Notes under the pieces: generated by a model | What the model saw: only the letters and a program-made list of their open reading frames with translations | Databases searched by the model: none | Told to the model about the DNA's origin: nothing | Position numbers and translations under genes: made by a program | Part shown: piece by piece, positions 22,755-34,900 of the stretch | Numbering within the stretch: position 1 is the first letter of the stretch | Layout of the letters: each line of letters opens with the position of its first letter | Assembly (NCBI RefSeq): GCF_032854445.1 | Contig: NC_088303.1 | Span: 19,849,501 to 19,913,500 of the forward strand | DNA: 64,000 bases | Direction of reading: 5' to 3' | Source of the DNA: Liolophura sinensis | Lineage: Eukaryota; Mollusca; Polyplacophora; Chitonida; Chitonidae

Positions 22755-22885
22755 TCATGCGGCTGTGAGATTACAAGTCCAGCTAATGCCATCTTCCTCT
22801 CCGACTGTACCTGGGAAGGTCTGTCAGCAACCTGCGGATGTCCTGGGTTTACCTCACTTTCCTACTACCATAATGCTGGCTGCCT
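22755..22885 (+). mobile_element. SINE body fragment
   Basis: CGGCTGTGAGATTACAAGTC, CTCCGACTGTACCTGGGAAG, GTCTGTCAGCAACCTGCGGA, CATAATGCTGGCTGCC. Both ends are missing. Confidence 0.78.
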
Positions 22886-23891
22886 TGATTGATGTACAAT
22901 CCCGTGTCCAAGATGTCTGTGACCAGAACTATAGATTTGAAACTTGGCCTTTCTCACTGGTTTCTCCCCAAAGAGGATGTCTGGATGTTAATTTTTTTTT
23001 TTTTATTCTTTCCATCATGGCTACAAAGGGCTATGAATTATTAGACCTGAAGCGTGTCAATTTTTTTTTTCAAAGATTTTTTTTACATGCCAGACAGTGA
23101 ACAAGAACACATTTTATCTATGGATTAATTTATGCTGTGAATTTTTTTCCCCTCTCGTCCTGGCCAATAACGTGGATGGAGGATCAAAACTAAAGTGCCC
23201 AGAGTAAATCTGACTGCTTCGCCATGTGTAGAATTGCCTTACCGAGATAACTAGTTTAGCGTGTGTTATAAAGCAAAAAAGTCACCAAAAGAAAACAGAG
23301 AATGTGTAAATTATACATACTTTATTACCTATCACAGTAAATACATGTTTGTATCTGTAACATGTAAAACTATATTTAACGCTACATAACAAACCACTAA
23401 TAATTCTCAAGTTCTCCTCAAAAACAACCCTAAAAATATTCTTTTTGGATATGTTCAGCAACCTGAATGGAAAAATATTGCTTCTGTCATTTCCTCTATG
23501 AAAATCGACACGTTCACACAAGCTGTTTAAATATCCTCTAAATGGATAGTCTGTCACCATAACAGTATAAAGTGTGTATGTTGACAAAACAGAAAAAGCT
23601 GGATGGACAACTTTCAAAGCACAATATTAAGCAGTATGGGACTTAAGAGTGCCTGTAAATAGTAAAAAAACCAGCCTGTATTTGTTCATCATGATTAATC
23701 TTACTGATAATAAACACCCAAACCCATACATGTGTGTCGTGGGATCAAATGGCGGCGCAGTATGCCATACCACCCATGCAGAAGCTTTATATAGCACTAT
23801 CCTATTCAACAGTAAGAAGACATGTATCTGTAGTTTTGAGTCCATATGACCAAAATACATGTACCGTGAATGTTGCCACCTTACACTTACC

Positions 23892-24012
23892 TTACGTGGG
23901 AAGGTTTTCCAGCAACCTGCGGATGGTCACGGGTTTCCTCTGATCATAATGCTAGCAGCCATCGTTAGTGCAATATTCTTGAGTACGGCGGAAACCCCAA
24001 TTAAATAAAAAT
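23892..24012 (+). mobile_element. SINE 3' half
   Basis: ACGTGGGAAGGTTTTCCAGC, AACCTGCGGATGGTCACGGG, ATAATGCTAGCAGCC, CAATATTCTTGAGTACGGCG, AACCCCAATTAAATAAA. Confidence 0.85.
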
Positions 24013-24211
24013 GAACGTGAAATGATCACACAACTGAACACACCTTTTTATTCTAACTCGCCATAACCTATCCCATTCTCAAGTGCAACAAGCGGCTGTC
24101 AGTCGGCCATTTCTGATTCCTGACATCCTGCCTTTTAACATGGGCCATTCCCTTAATCATTTTGCAAGATGTTGCAGTTATGATGCATTTTCTCACCACT
24201 GATATCATGGA

Positions 24212-24479
24212 TTTTTTTTTTTTTTTTGATTGGTATTTTACACCGTACTCAAGAATATTTCACTTATACGACGGTCGCCAGCATTATGGTGGGTGGAAAC
24301 CGGGCACAGCCCGGGGGAAACCCACGGCCATCCGCAGGTTGCTGGCCGACCTCCCCACATACGGCCGGAGAGGAAGCCAGCATGAGCTGGACTTGAACTC
24401 ACAGCGACCGCATTGGTGAGAGACTCCTGGGTCATTACGCTGCGCTAGCGTGCTAACCAACTGAGCCACGGAGGCCCCT
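24212..24479 (-). mobile_element. Full-length tRNA-derived SINE with 12-bp target-site duplication
   Basis: Read on the minus strand: a tRNA-like head (GGGGCCTCCGTGGCTCAGTT for the A-box, GTGAGTTCAAGTCCAGCTCA for the B-box), a conserved body, and a 3' end with poly-A. The target TGATATCATGGA is present on both sides (24200-24211 and 24480-24491), direct evidence of retroposition. The layout fits a V-SINE-type element such as molluscan RUDI; the family name is from memory and not checked. Confidence 0.93.
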
Positions 24480-25780
24480 TGATATCATGGAAGTTCTTTT
24501 TTTGTACATCCAGATAAAGATGGTCACAAATAATCTGGAAGTGTCAGTATGTCAGAAGTCTGTGCGACCCACTATCTTTTACCATGAGCCATTCACTAAT
24601 CTTCTTTTGCAAGATGTCACAGTTATGCATCTGCATTGTTTTTTTCCCCCCACCACTGATATTATGGAAATTTTTGTCGACACTCAAACAAAGAGGGTCT
24701 TCAATCTATGAAAACAAGATATACATGTAGAATACTCTGCTCACAAACCAGTGCAAAAGCACACATGCTACATAAACATAAAACAATGTCTGGACGGATA
24801 AACTGGTCCGCTAGTGCACAGCACCACACTGAAGAATGCAGTACTCATGTAATGATGAAATGCTAAGCATAAACCCATACAGAACAAGCTGTAGAATAAT
24901 AAATAACTTAACACATGTATAATGCCTCAAAGATTAATTCGGCTGATCAAAAGGTCCTTTTCGATTAAAAACAAAACAGGACAGAAGTGTATTTTCTTTG
25001 GACGTTGCACGCTGTGCAACCATTCTGTCACAAACTTGGACGGAATGATTAAACATCTGAACAACCTCTAATCTCCCAACAAAAATGTACAGTACTTTGT
25101 CACCAATAGCCACAAATGACACCATATGTGCACAAAAAATGAGTTCTCTCCGAGGACAGGTGAAGGTTTAGCTGATCAAATATTCTTGGACTGTCCATTC
25201 CAAGGAACTTATCTCCCCTTGAGGTAGTGTTGGACATAGTCTTTTGAGCAGGACAAGTTCTTCACAATAATGGTGTCCCGGTGGACACTCAGCTGGATAC
25301 TGTGTGAAACACTGAGCATGTCAGTGATTGGCAATGTCTGACATTTACTCGTATGACCTTGAACAGGTGCAAAGGTCTTTCAGCTGAAAGTCGATCATGG
25401 TGAATAACCCAGTCCTATATTTCTTCCCAGGGCAAACCAAGGGAGATAACTACACTTATCCAAAGGGTTAACAAATCACAGGGCCTGTACCTTGATCAAT
25501 ATCACCCCTTATTTTTTATTTACCCATGAACTCTTGCACAGGTACACTCATAACTAAACCACCTTTAAATCCCAGTCATAATCAGCAAAGTTCCTGGGAT
25601 ACTCAGTAAAGACCTGACCCTTCAGCTGTGTAAAATACTGTTATCTGTGTGAGACTTCAGCACAGGTGTGTCAACAGATCACATTCCCTGTCACCCAGCA
25701 CCTCTTGCTTCTGTAATCATGAAGAGCACACCTTATCCATCCACCTAACAGCTACTGACCGACAACACACAAGCATGTTT

Positions 25781-25964
25781 CTATTTATCCACATCGTCTT
25801 CGTCAGAAGACACATAAAGCAGTTCTTGGTTGTCAGGCTCACACACGCCCTGCAAGCCTTTGTGGTGGCGTAGTCTGCGTACACTTTTCCTCAGGGTCTC
25901 CTGCATAGTTCTGTTCTCTGAGTTTGCTGCCTGCCACATCACCTCTAAATCCTCCTCCACAGCC
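25781..25964 (-). CDS. CEP89: CEP89 last coding exon
   Basis: After TTGTTACAG it encodes AVEEDLEVMWQAANSENRTM, QETLRKSVRRLRHH, and an acidic end YVSSDEDDVDK before TAG at 25783-25781. The start parallels human [20 protein letters not shown], as recalled; the human protein then ends in a Cys-containing tail that is replaced here by an acidic one. Confidence 0.93.
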
Positions 25965-28900
25965 CTGTAACAACGACAAAATATTACAAACCACTTTCTA
26001 AATACATTTACCTATGGGAAGGGCTTTCCACAATATGAAGTTAGATCACACTCTTGGCTCCATTATCATCTTTTCTTTATCATAAACGTATTCCACATGA
26101 TTCTGTAATGTTCCTGATCCCAAATTTTCTCCCTCCTACTCCTGATAATCATTTCTCTATCCTGACCTAGTCTCTTCTCTCTCCCATACTCCTGACCTAG
26201 TCTCTTCTCTCTCCTATACTCCTGACCTAGTCTCTTCTCTCTCCCATACTCCTGACCTAGTCTCTTCTCTCTCCCATACTCCTGACCCAGTCTCTTCTCT
26301 CTCCCATACTCCTGACCTAGTCTCTTCTCTCTCCCATACTCCTGACTTAGTCTCTTCTCTCTCCCATACTCGTGACACAATCATTTCTCTCCACATACTC
26401 CTGACACCATTTTTTCTCTCCCCCATACTCCTGATACAATTATTTCTCCCCCCCTTGCTCCTGACCAAATTTTTTCTGTCTCCCATACCCCTGAACTAAT
26501 CTTTCCTCTCTCATACTCCTGACTTAATCTTTTGACCTAACCTTTTTTCTCCCATACCCCTGACATCTTGCCTCTACCATACTCCTTACCTAATATTTCC
26601 CTCTCTCATACCTGTCCTAATCTTTTCTCTCTCCTACTCCTTATCTAACATTTTCTCTTTCCTACTCCTGATCTAATCTTTTCTCTCCCCTACTCCTCGC
26701 CCAATCTTTTCTCTATCCTACTCCTGACCTACTCTTTCCTCTCCATCATACTCCTGACCTAATCCTTCCTCTCTCTCCTACTCTGACCTAATCTTTTCTC
26801 TCACTCCTACTCCTGGTCCAGGAGCCTCCGTGGCTCAGTTGGTTAGCATGCTAGCGCAGCGTGATGACCCAGCAATCTCTCACCAATGCGGTCGCTGTGA
26901 GTTCAAGTCCAGGTCATGCATGCTCTCTCTCCGGCCGTACGTGGGAATGCCTGCCAGCAACCTGTGGATGGTCGTGGGTTTCCCCCGGGCTCAGCCCGGT
27001 TTCCACCTATTCTTGAGTAGGGCGTAAAACACCAATCAAATGAAATAAATAAATAAATACTCCTGGTCCAATATTTTCTCTCTCCTACTCCTGTTCTAAC
27101 CTTTCCTCTCTCAAATAATACCGACAAACTATGTTTCCTCTTTGACACACAAGTACTTGTGACCTCACCTTTTCTCAGTGTCAGCTGACTGTAGCATCAA
27201 CTCCTTCTCTTTCACCAATAGCCTCAAGTGTTTAATCTCTCTTTCATACTCGAGCCTTTCACTTTGAAACTTTTCTTCCTGTTCAGAAAACCTGAAATTC
27301 AAAAACATAATGAATTAAGGAAGAATTACTATTCAACTAACAACAGCCAAAAAGCACTGAAATGCTATGTGTAGTATAAATTTGACGCTAGTAAACCTTC
27401 TACAACTACTGTGACAAATTCACACCTTCATGTATGCCAATGAAATTCCCATTACCACAACAACCAGTGTCTGTGTCCATACATTCATTGCTTCTCACAC
27501 TCAAACCAGAACACCCACTGTACATACCTGGCAGCCACTGTGTTCAGTTTTGCGGCAGCCTTTACTTTATACGTCTGAAATACAGAGAAAAGCAGATTAT
27601 CAGGGTAGTGATCACCTATTACAAGTAATCCAGCTTCAAGTCAGAAAGTGCTCAAAGGTTAATGGTTCACTCTGGTTTCCACTCATCAACCTGACTGCTG
27701 TCGCATATAAAAGAAAAATTAATCAGCCTGGCCTAAAACACTTCATTGATCAATCTAGATGCAATGCTCTTTACCTATTTTCCTCTCGCCATAACTCGTC
27801 GTCATATGACTGAAAAATTGTTGAGTACGACGTTAAACCCCAAGCACTCACTCACTCTCGCCATAACACTGCCCACAATCATGTAAGCGAACTTTAATTG
27901 AGTACAGTGTAAACACCACGCAAATAAATAAATGTGGCTGGATTAATCCTCATCAAGTGAATACAAAACATAATATTCTGTATTCTGTTTAACGGTTTCA
28001 TTATTGTATGCATTCACAGAAGCTCACAGTTTCAGACTAATCTAAATTTAAACAAGTGTTCAGGCGAACACAACATATGCCCCAACAAATGCATTTGTTT
28101 GAAATGTATAAAAGAACACCAGTAGCATTTTGGTGAATATAAAACCTGAAGGGAATCTTCATAAGTGTTGATGATAGACTTGTGGTTACCATGACAACCG
28201 CGCAAGTGGGTATATGTGTCCACCAAAACTTTATGCCGAAAACTGTTGAAGTTACAGCCCAGACACCAAATCATATCTATTTACATAAATAAAGTATACA
28301 TAGGGAAATGGCAATCTGGTTACCATGACAACTGCAGAAATGGACAAATGTGAGTCATGACCCACGTATGAACCATGGTGCATGCACCAACCACTCACCT
28401 TGAGCTTTTCCTCCAGCTTGCCCACTGTGACATTCCCCTCTATTAGCTTGTTCATGGCTCTCCTGGTTTCATGTTCCTGATCTTTAGCCTACAAAGTATG
28501 TCAAAAAATAATTTAATAACTTAAATAATAAGTTAAAGTATATGTATGCATTATGAGCACTTTAATTTTATATCATATTGAACAATTTTTCAGTCATATG
28601 ATGACAAAGAGTCATCACATGTAGGTGTGTGTGTCCATATACTGTATCTTCCTGTGACAGGAGTCCATGATGCCAAACTGCCGCCACTGAAGCATCATCC
28701 CACAATAGAAAAAACAATTTTGACACGTGAAACGTTGCAGTCTACTCTCCTTTCAACAACACTCGTTACAACACCATACTTGACTTCCAACACAAAACAC
28801 AAGGGCAGAAACATATAGCTACATGTATGTTAACCACCTGAATATTTAACGACACCAACAATGCTTTATCGACAAACAAAGCCAAATCCCACTGACTTGT

Positions 28901-31900
28901 GCTCACCATGCCAAATGACTGCGCGGGGTTTCAGCTGAGGCTACCTCAAAAATCTGTTTCCTAGAGAAGGATTATGAATGCACTGGTTTCTAGATTGGGT
29001 TGTCAAAAAACACCGGCTAACACTTACCACTTTGGCATAGGTGTCCCTCTCAAAGGCATTTCTCTCAGCCTAAAACACAAAACCACAGTTCCAGTACCCA
29101 AAGAAACTTTTGCAACATCAAGCTTCAACCTTTTCAACCTCTAAAGTACATTTTTAGAGGGATTTAAGCATGCAATGATTATCAAAATGATAATGTCGCT
29201 CAGAATGATGTGTTTGTGTCACTAATAATGCAAGCTTCATAAAACTGTGCAAATTATTTTTCTGCAACCTATAGTTCTCTCAAAATCTTTTAAAATATTG
29301 GTAGCAGAGACAGTTGAAGAATTAGGGTAGCTATAATTACTGGCTCATCAAGGACATAATGTTCATAATTACACTTGACAGAAGTACGTAAAACAAACTG
29401 ACAGCATCAGACGTTAATCACATGTCAGGAAGAACTTACCAGTTTAATCAGTGCAGCTAGGTGATCATGGGCAGACAGCTCTTTGTTCTCAGACAACTCT
29501 AATGCTTTGTTCATCAACTGGATTTTATTCTGCACTTTCCTGATAAATAAAGACAACAATGTCACATTAGCAAGGCCTCCCAAATAAATGTGTAGTCTCT
29601 ATCTTACTGATAAAAAAAGTTCCCGCTGGCATATGCAGTTAAGACGCTCCTATGGCCATGCCCAGCTGTCGCTCATTCAGCTGCAGGCCATGCCCAGCTG
29701 TCGCTCATTCAGCTGCAGGCCATGTACAGCTGTCACTCATTCAGCTGCAGGCCATGTCCAGCTATCACTCATCCAGCTGCAGGCCATGTCCAGCTGTCGC
29801 TCATTCAGCTGCAGGCCATGTCCAGCTGTCGCTCATTCAGCTGCAGGCCATGTCCAGCTGTCGCTCATTCAGCTGCAGGTCATGTCCAGCTGTCACTCAT
29901 TCAGCTGCAGGCCATGTCCAGCTGTCGCTCATTCAGCTGCAGCTTAAAGCCAGGAGGACTGTCAGGTGCCTGTGCTAGACATCAAAAAAAATAGCCATGT
30001 CTATTTGACAGGAGAAACTTGGATGATCAGGAAAATGACTACAAAAACACAACACAGGTGCCAAATTTATTATACTCAAAATTTAATTCACTTATTTTTA
30101 CTTAGTTTCATGGGCAAAATTAAGAAACTTATCACATGTAAGGCCAGCAACAAACCAATGTCCCGACACACTGCCACTATGGGGCATTCACTCTCATAAG
30201 GGACCATCCCCATAAATCGTTTGCATTCGTTTATTTTTTCTTTTCTCCAAAAAGCCGAATTCGACCTACACCCTTCCTTTGCCCATTCAGTTAACATGAT
30301 TTAAACAAATCAAACGAATCCCTGTATCGGTCAGCCACTGCATAGTGATACGTTTAAACACCATTGTGTAAACCGACGATCGGTAAAGAGGTTTTCAACG
30401 CTAGTCTACACAAGAAACAAACCCAAAGAATCAACAGCAAAAGTGGTTCAACTCATGAAACTTACATATTTTCACGATAGTCTACCAACACCCAAAGTAT
30501 AGGCCTAAATATATGATCGGGCATATCCGTCAGAAACTCATACTGGCCTAGGCTACACTCGTACAAGTAGGCCCACAAGTGAGCCAAGTCACACCAGGTC
30601 CTGCAGGTTTTGTACCAGCCGATGTTGAGTGTTGACAACTATATAGCGCGATGGATACTTGTCCAAATCTGTGCTTGAGATCTAATAAAGAATATTTAAA
30701 TCATCTAGTATGAACTGTATGTTATATCCAGCTTTGGGACTCGGGGTGTGACCGAGGCCGTCATGCAGGTGCTGGGGGTTCCTGCTGATCAAGCCCTGCT
30801 TCCTGTTAATTGAAAGTCTTACTTGTCATACATAACTAGGTGTCAGCATCTACTCACCTTGAATCTTGGTGAAACAAAATGTGCATATTTCTTTATTTCA
30901 CAGCAGGCAATCCTTCCTTCACAAACATAAGTAGGCCTAGCAGCGGGCTTACAGATGAATATGGAAGGCCCCTTCAAATCCCCACTAGATACATACAAGC
31001 TGTCAACTCCAGCTTTTATTATTCCCAAATAATATTTTAATCATGCTTTATGTTTTGTGTTTGTTATCTGCTAATAATTTCTGAAGTAAATACATGTACC
31101 AGTTGTCGTTCAGTCTGATGTAATCCATATACACTGTACAGTTTGTTTCTCTATTGTTCAACTGAAAAGTCTGTCAAGAGTTCAGTTCAATCCAAGTCTG
31201 AGTTGAGGCTTTCAAAGGATGGGAGAAGAGGTGATGTACTTAATGGAAATGAAATTTACTCCAAGTCATACTGCATCATTAGTATCTTCGAGTATACCTT
31301 TAGGATAAGTAGTTTATATATATAATATATATAGTTTGGTATTTAATTTAACGCCAACGTGTCATGTAGTTTCATTTCATTTCATTTCATTGGTGTTTTA
31401 CGCCTTACTCAAGCATATTTCACTCATACGACAGCGGCCAGCATTATGGTGGGTGGAAACCGGGCACCGCCTGGGGGAAACCCACGACCATCCGCAGGCT
31501 GCTGACAAACCTTCCCATGTACGGCCGGAGAGAAAGACAGCATGAGCTGGACTGGAACTCACAGCGACCGCATTGGTGAGAGACTCCTGGGTCATAACGC
31601 TGTGCTAGCGCGCTAACCAACTGAGCCACAGAGGCTGTCGTTGTTGTAGTCGAAATTCCCTGCTGTGCTAGCGGGACTACTTTCGCCAGGCCTGCTCCCT
31701 CTTCCGCTGTTTCCAATAATCGGCTCCAAGAAAAAAAAAAACAAATGAACCAATCCGACACTCATCGTCTGAGTGTTCGGTCGTTTCATTCGTTTTACCG
31801 AACCCGAGGCAAACGATTTATGGGGACAGTCCCTAAGACAATACTTTCAAAATCTGAACAGAGCTTTGTCAGTACATTTCATCACAGCACAAATCAGGTT

Positions 31901-34900
31901 TTCTTTTTTCACTTACTTCAGGGCCTTCTGTGAGGACTTCACCTCTGCTTCTAACTCATGATTTTTGGCTTTCAAATCAGTCAACTCATAAGCCAGATTT
32001 TTGCGTTCTACTTGAAGTGCCTGGAAACAGAAATCATTAACATTCATACACAGAAAGAAAATGTACAACTTCTGGAAAAGACCACAATTTGTAAAGATAT
32101 GCATCAAAATCTGACAACATGAACTAAATTTAGAACACTTTTAACTTAATACACACCTTTTTCTTCATAAATAGATATTTAAAAACTACAATGAAATGAT
32201 CAAGTTGTTAGAGCACCTGCCTTGAAAGTCAAAAGCCTGAGGTCAATGCTGAGTTTTTTGAAGTCTTTAAAAATTTGTAATCTACGCACTTCATCACTTC
32301 ATCATATTTACATTGTTAATAACAGATACTTATCCCTTACCTGGTATTTGGTGCTGAGATTTTCTATTTCCTTCTGGTGAATTTCCTTTGACTCTGTTAA
32401 TGTTCTGAAATATGACATACTCGTACTTTAGAGCACTGAAGTTTCAATGTATAAAATATACATATATGGGCAACAAAACTTTCAAATGAACAAAAACTAA
32501 ACGGGCACAAATTTTTGGTCTCAAATCAGACAATTTAGAGCAGTTATTTTGTAGTAATCAAGGTGTGATAGAGAGACAAATAAATTAATATCCCTCACTC
32601 TTGTAGAAGTGTGAAACAACAAACTCTCGTGGAAGTGTGGGACAACAAATTCTCATGGGAGGGTGGGACAACAAACTCTCATGGGAGGGTGGGATAACAA
32701 ACTCTCATGGGAGGGTGGGATAACAAACTCTCATGGGAGGGTGGGATAACAAATTCTCATGGGAGGGTGGGACAACAAACTCTCATGGGAGGGTGGGATA
32801 ACAAACTCTCATGGGAGGGTGGGATAACAAAATCTCATGGGAGGGTGGGATAACAAACTCTCATGGGAGGGTGGGATAACAAACTCTCATGGGAGGGTGG
32901 GATAACAAACTCTCATGGGAGGGTGGGACAACAAACTCTCATGGGAGGGTGGGACAACAAACTCTCATGGGAGGGTGGGACCTCAAACTCTCATGGGAGG
33001 GTGGGATAACAAACTCTCAAGGGAGGGTGGGATAACAAACTCTCACGGGAGGGTGGGATAACAAACTCTCATGAGAGGGTGGGATAACAAACTCTAGGGA
33101 AAGTCTGCGATATTAACAAACTCTTGTAGAAGAGTGGCATAACACTCTCTTGTGGAAGTGTGGACTAACACTCTTGTGGAAGTGTGGAATAACATACTCT
33201 TGAGAAAGTGTGGGAAAACAAACATTTGAGGAAGAGTGGGATAAAACACGCTCGTGGAAGTGTGAGAAAACAAACCCTTCTGCAAGTGTGGGATAACAAA
33301 CTCTTCTGCAAGTGTGGGATAACAAATTCTAGTGGAACCATGGAATAACAAATTCTCATGGAAATGTGGGATAATAAACTCTCCTGGAAGAGTGGATAAC
33401 ATTCTTTTGTGGACATGTGGGATAACAAACTCTCCTGGAAATATGAATAGCCACACAATGTAAGAACTGCTAGCCCTCACCTCTTTATCTCTGTGACCGT
33501 ATGAATGGTCCTATCTTCTGTGTGCACCAAACTCTCCTGGAAATATGAATAGCCACACACTGTAAGAACTGCTAGCCCTCACCTCTTTATCTCTGTGACC
33601 GTATGAACGGTCCTATCTTCTGTGTGCACCAAGCTTTCATCATACTTCTCCTTCAGTTGTTTCAGAGACTTTCTCAGCTGCTCAATCTCTCGCTCACTGT
33701 CTGCCTTCTCAGAGGAAATACTCACCACACGCCGTGACAGCTTGGCCACTGGATGGACAGGTAAATACACAGTTTGGGATAAACAATGCTTTAAGCTTGG
33801 GCGAAGAACTAGGTATAGGTTTACAGAAACTTTAGCAGTTCTAAAGACTAGGGTGACCCTCTTCTTAGTCAATCAGCTCCTTCTCAGATGTTTACTGTGA
33901 ATTTTACCACGTGACACCACCCTCAAGTTTAAAATTCCAGAAACGTTGAATGAATACTTAATCAGGAGTTTTGGTAAATTTTTTCACACTTGTATGGACA
34001 TGTAAATGTAGGGATGTGTGTAGTGTGTACAAATTATAGGCAATTTTTTATCATATTTGTTGCACAGCATTTTACATATTGCTAGTGTGATGAATTACAT
34101 AAGTAAATAGACCTGCATTATATTTACTTATTTATTTGCTTGGAAGTTGAGCTCTGGGGAAACCCAGGACCATTTGTCAGTTGACTGGCATTATAAGAAA
34201 AGAGAACGCCTGACAGTGGTCACTTACTTTCCTGTGAATGTGCCTTGTGTAGATCTTTGAACTTGTTTTGCTGGACATTAATTTGCTCCATAAGAATCTG
34301 GTTCTCCTCCAGTATAAGCCTGGCCTGCTCCTCAAGCTTGGACCTACAGCAAACAGACATGTGTAAATGACAGGTAGTGCAAGAAGAATAACAGTTGTGG
34401 TTCTGTTTAGCATACAAAAGAGAAACATTCAATTTCTACAAGAAATTATTGCATATACACATGGCATGGGAATGTCTGGACCAAAATCAAAGCAGGGGCC
34501 TCCGTGGCTCAGTCGGTTAGCGCGCTAGCGCAGCGTAGTGACCCAGAAGCCTCTCACCAATGCGGTCGCTGTGAGTTCAAGACCAGCTCATGCTGGCTTC
34601 CTCTCCGGCCGTACGTGGGAAGGTCTGCCAGCAACCTGCGGATGGTCGTGGGTTTCCGCCGGGCTCTGCCCGGTTTCCACCCACCATAATGCTGGCCGCC
34701 GTCGTATAAGTGAAATATTCTTGAGTACGGCGTAAAACACCAATCAAAAAAAAAAAAAAAAAAAAAAAAATCAAAGCATGCCCTAATTATAGGACAGTGT
34801 TCTAAACACGTGGTTCTGAACATCCACAAGTCATGGCAATGTCTGGACCAAAATCAAAGCATGCCTTAATCATAGGACAGTGTTCTAAACACTTGGTTCT

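Larger units (their letters stand above)
20737..25780. other. Convergent intergenic region between ACIN1 and CEP89
   Basis: It holds the 3' UTRs of both genes, which point at each other. I see no further exon. Possible minus-strand polyadenylation hexamers (AATAAA) lie near 24046 and 23320, which would make a CEP89 3' UTR of about 1.7-2.5 kb. No clear hexamer follows ACIN1. At least six SINE copies or fragments are clustered here. Confidence 0.6.

Noticed and set aside
26066-26380. Minus-strand EYGREKRLGQ decapeptide repeat
   Set aside because: Translation of the 30-bp CT-rich array within a CEP89 intron; no splice sites, and degenerate on the right.
29588-29994. Overlapping plus-strand ORFs with Cys/Ser/His-rich repeats
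   Set aside because: Three frames of the same 32-bp array are all open; intronic and antisense to CEP89.
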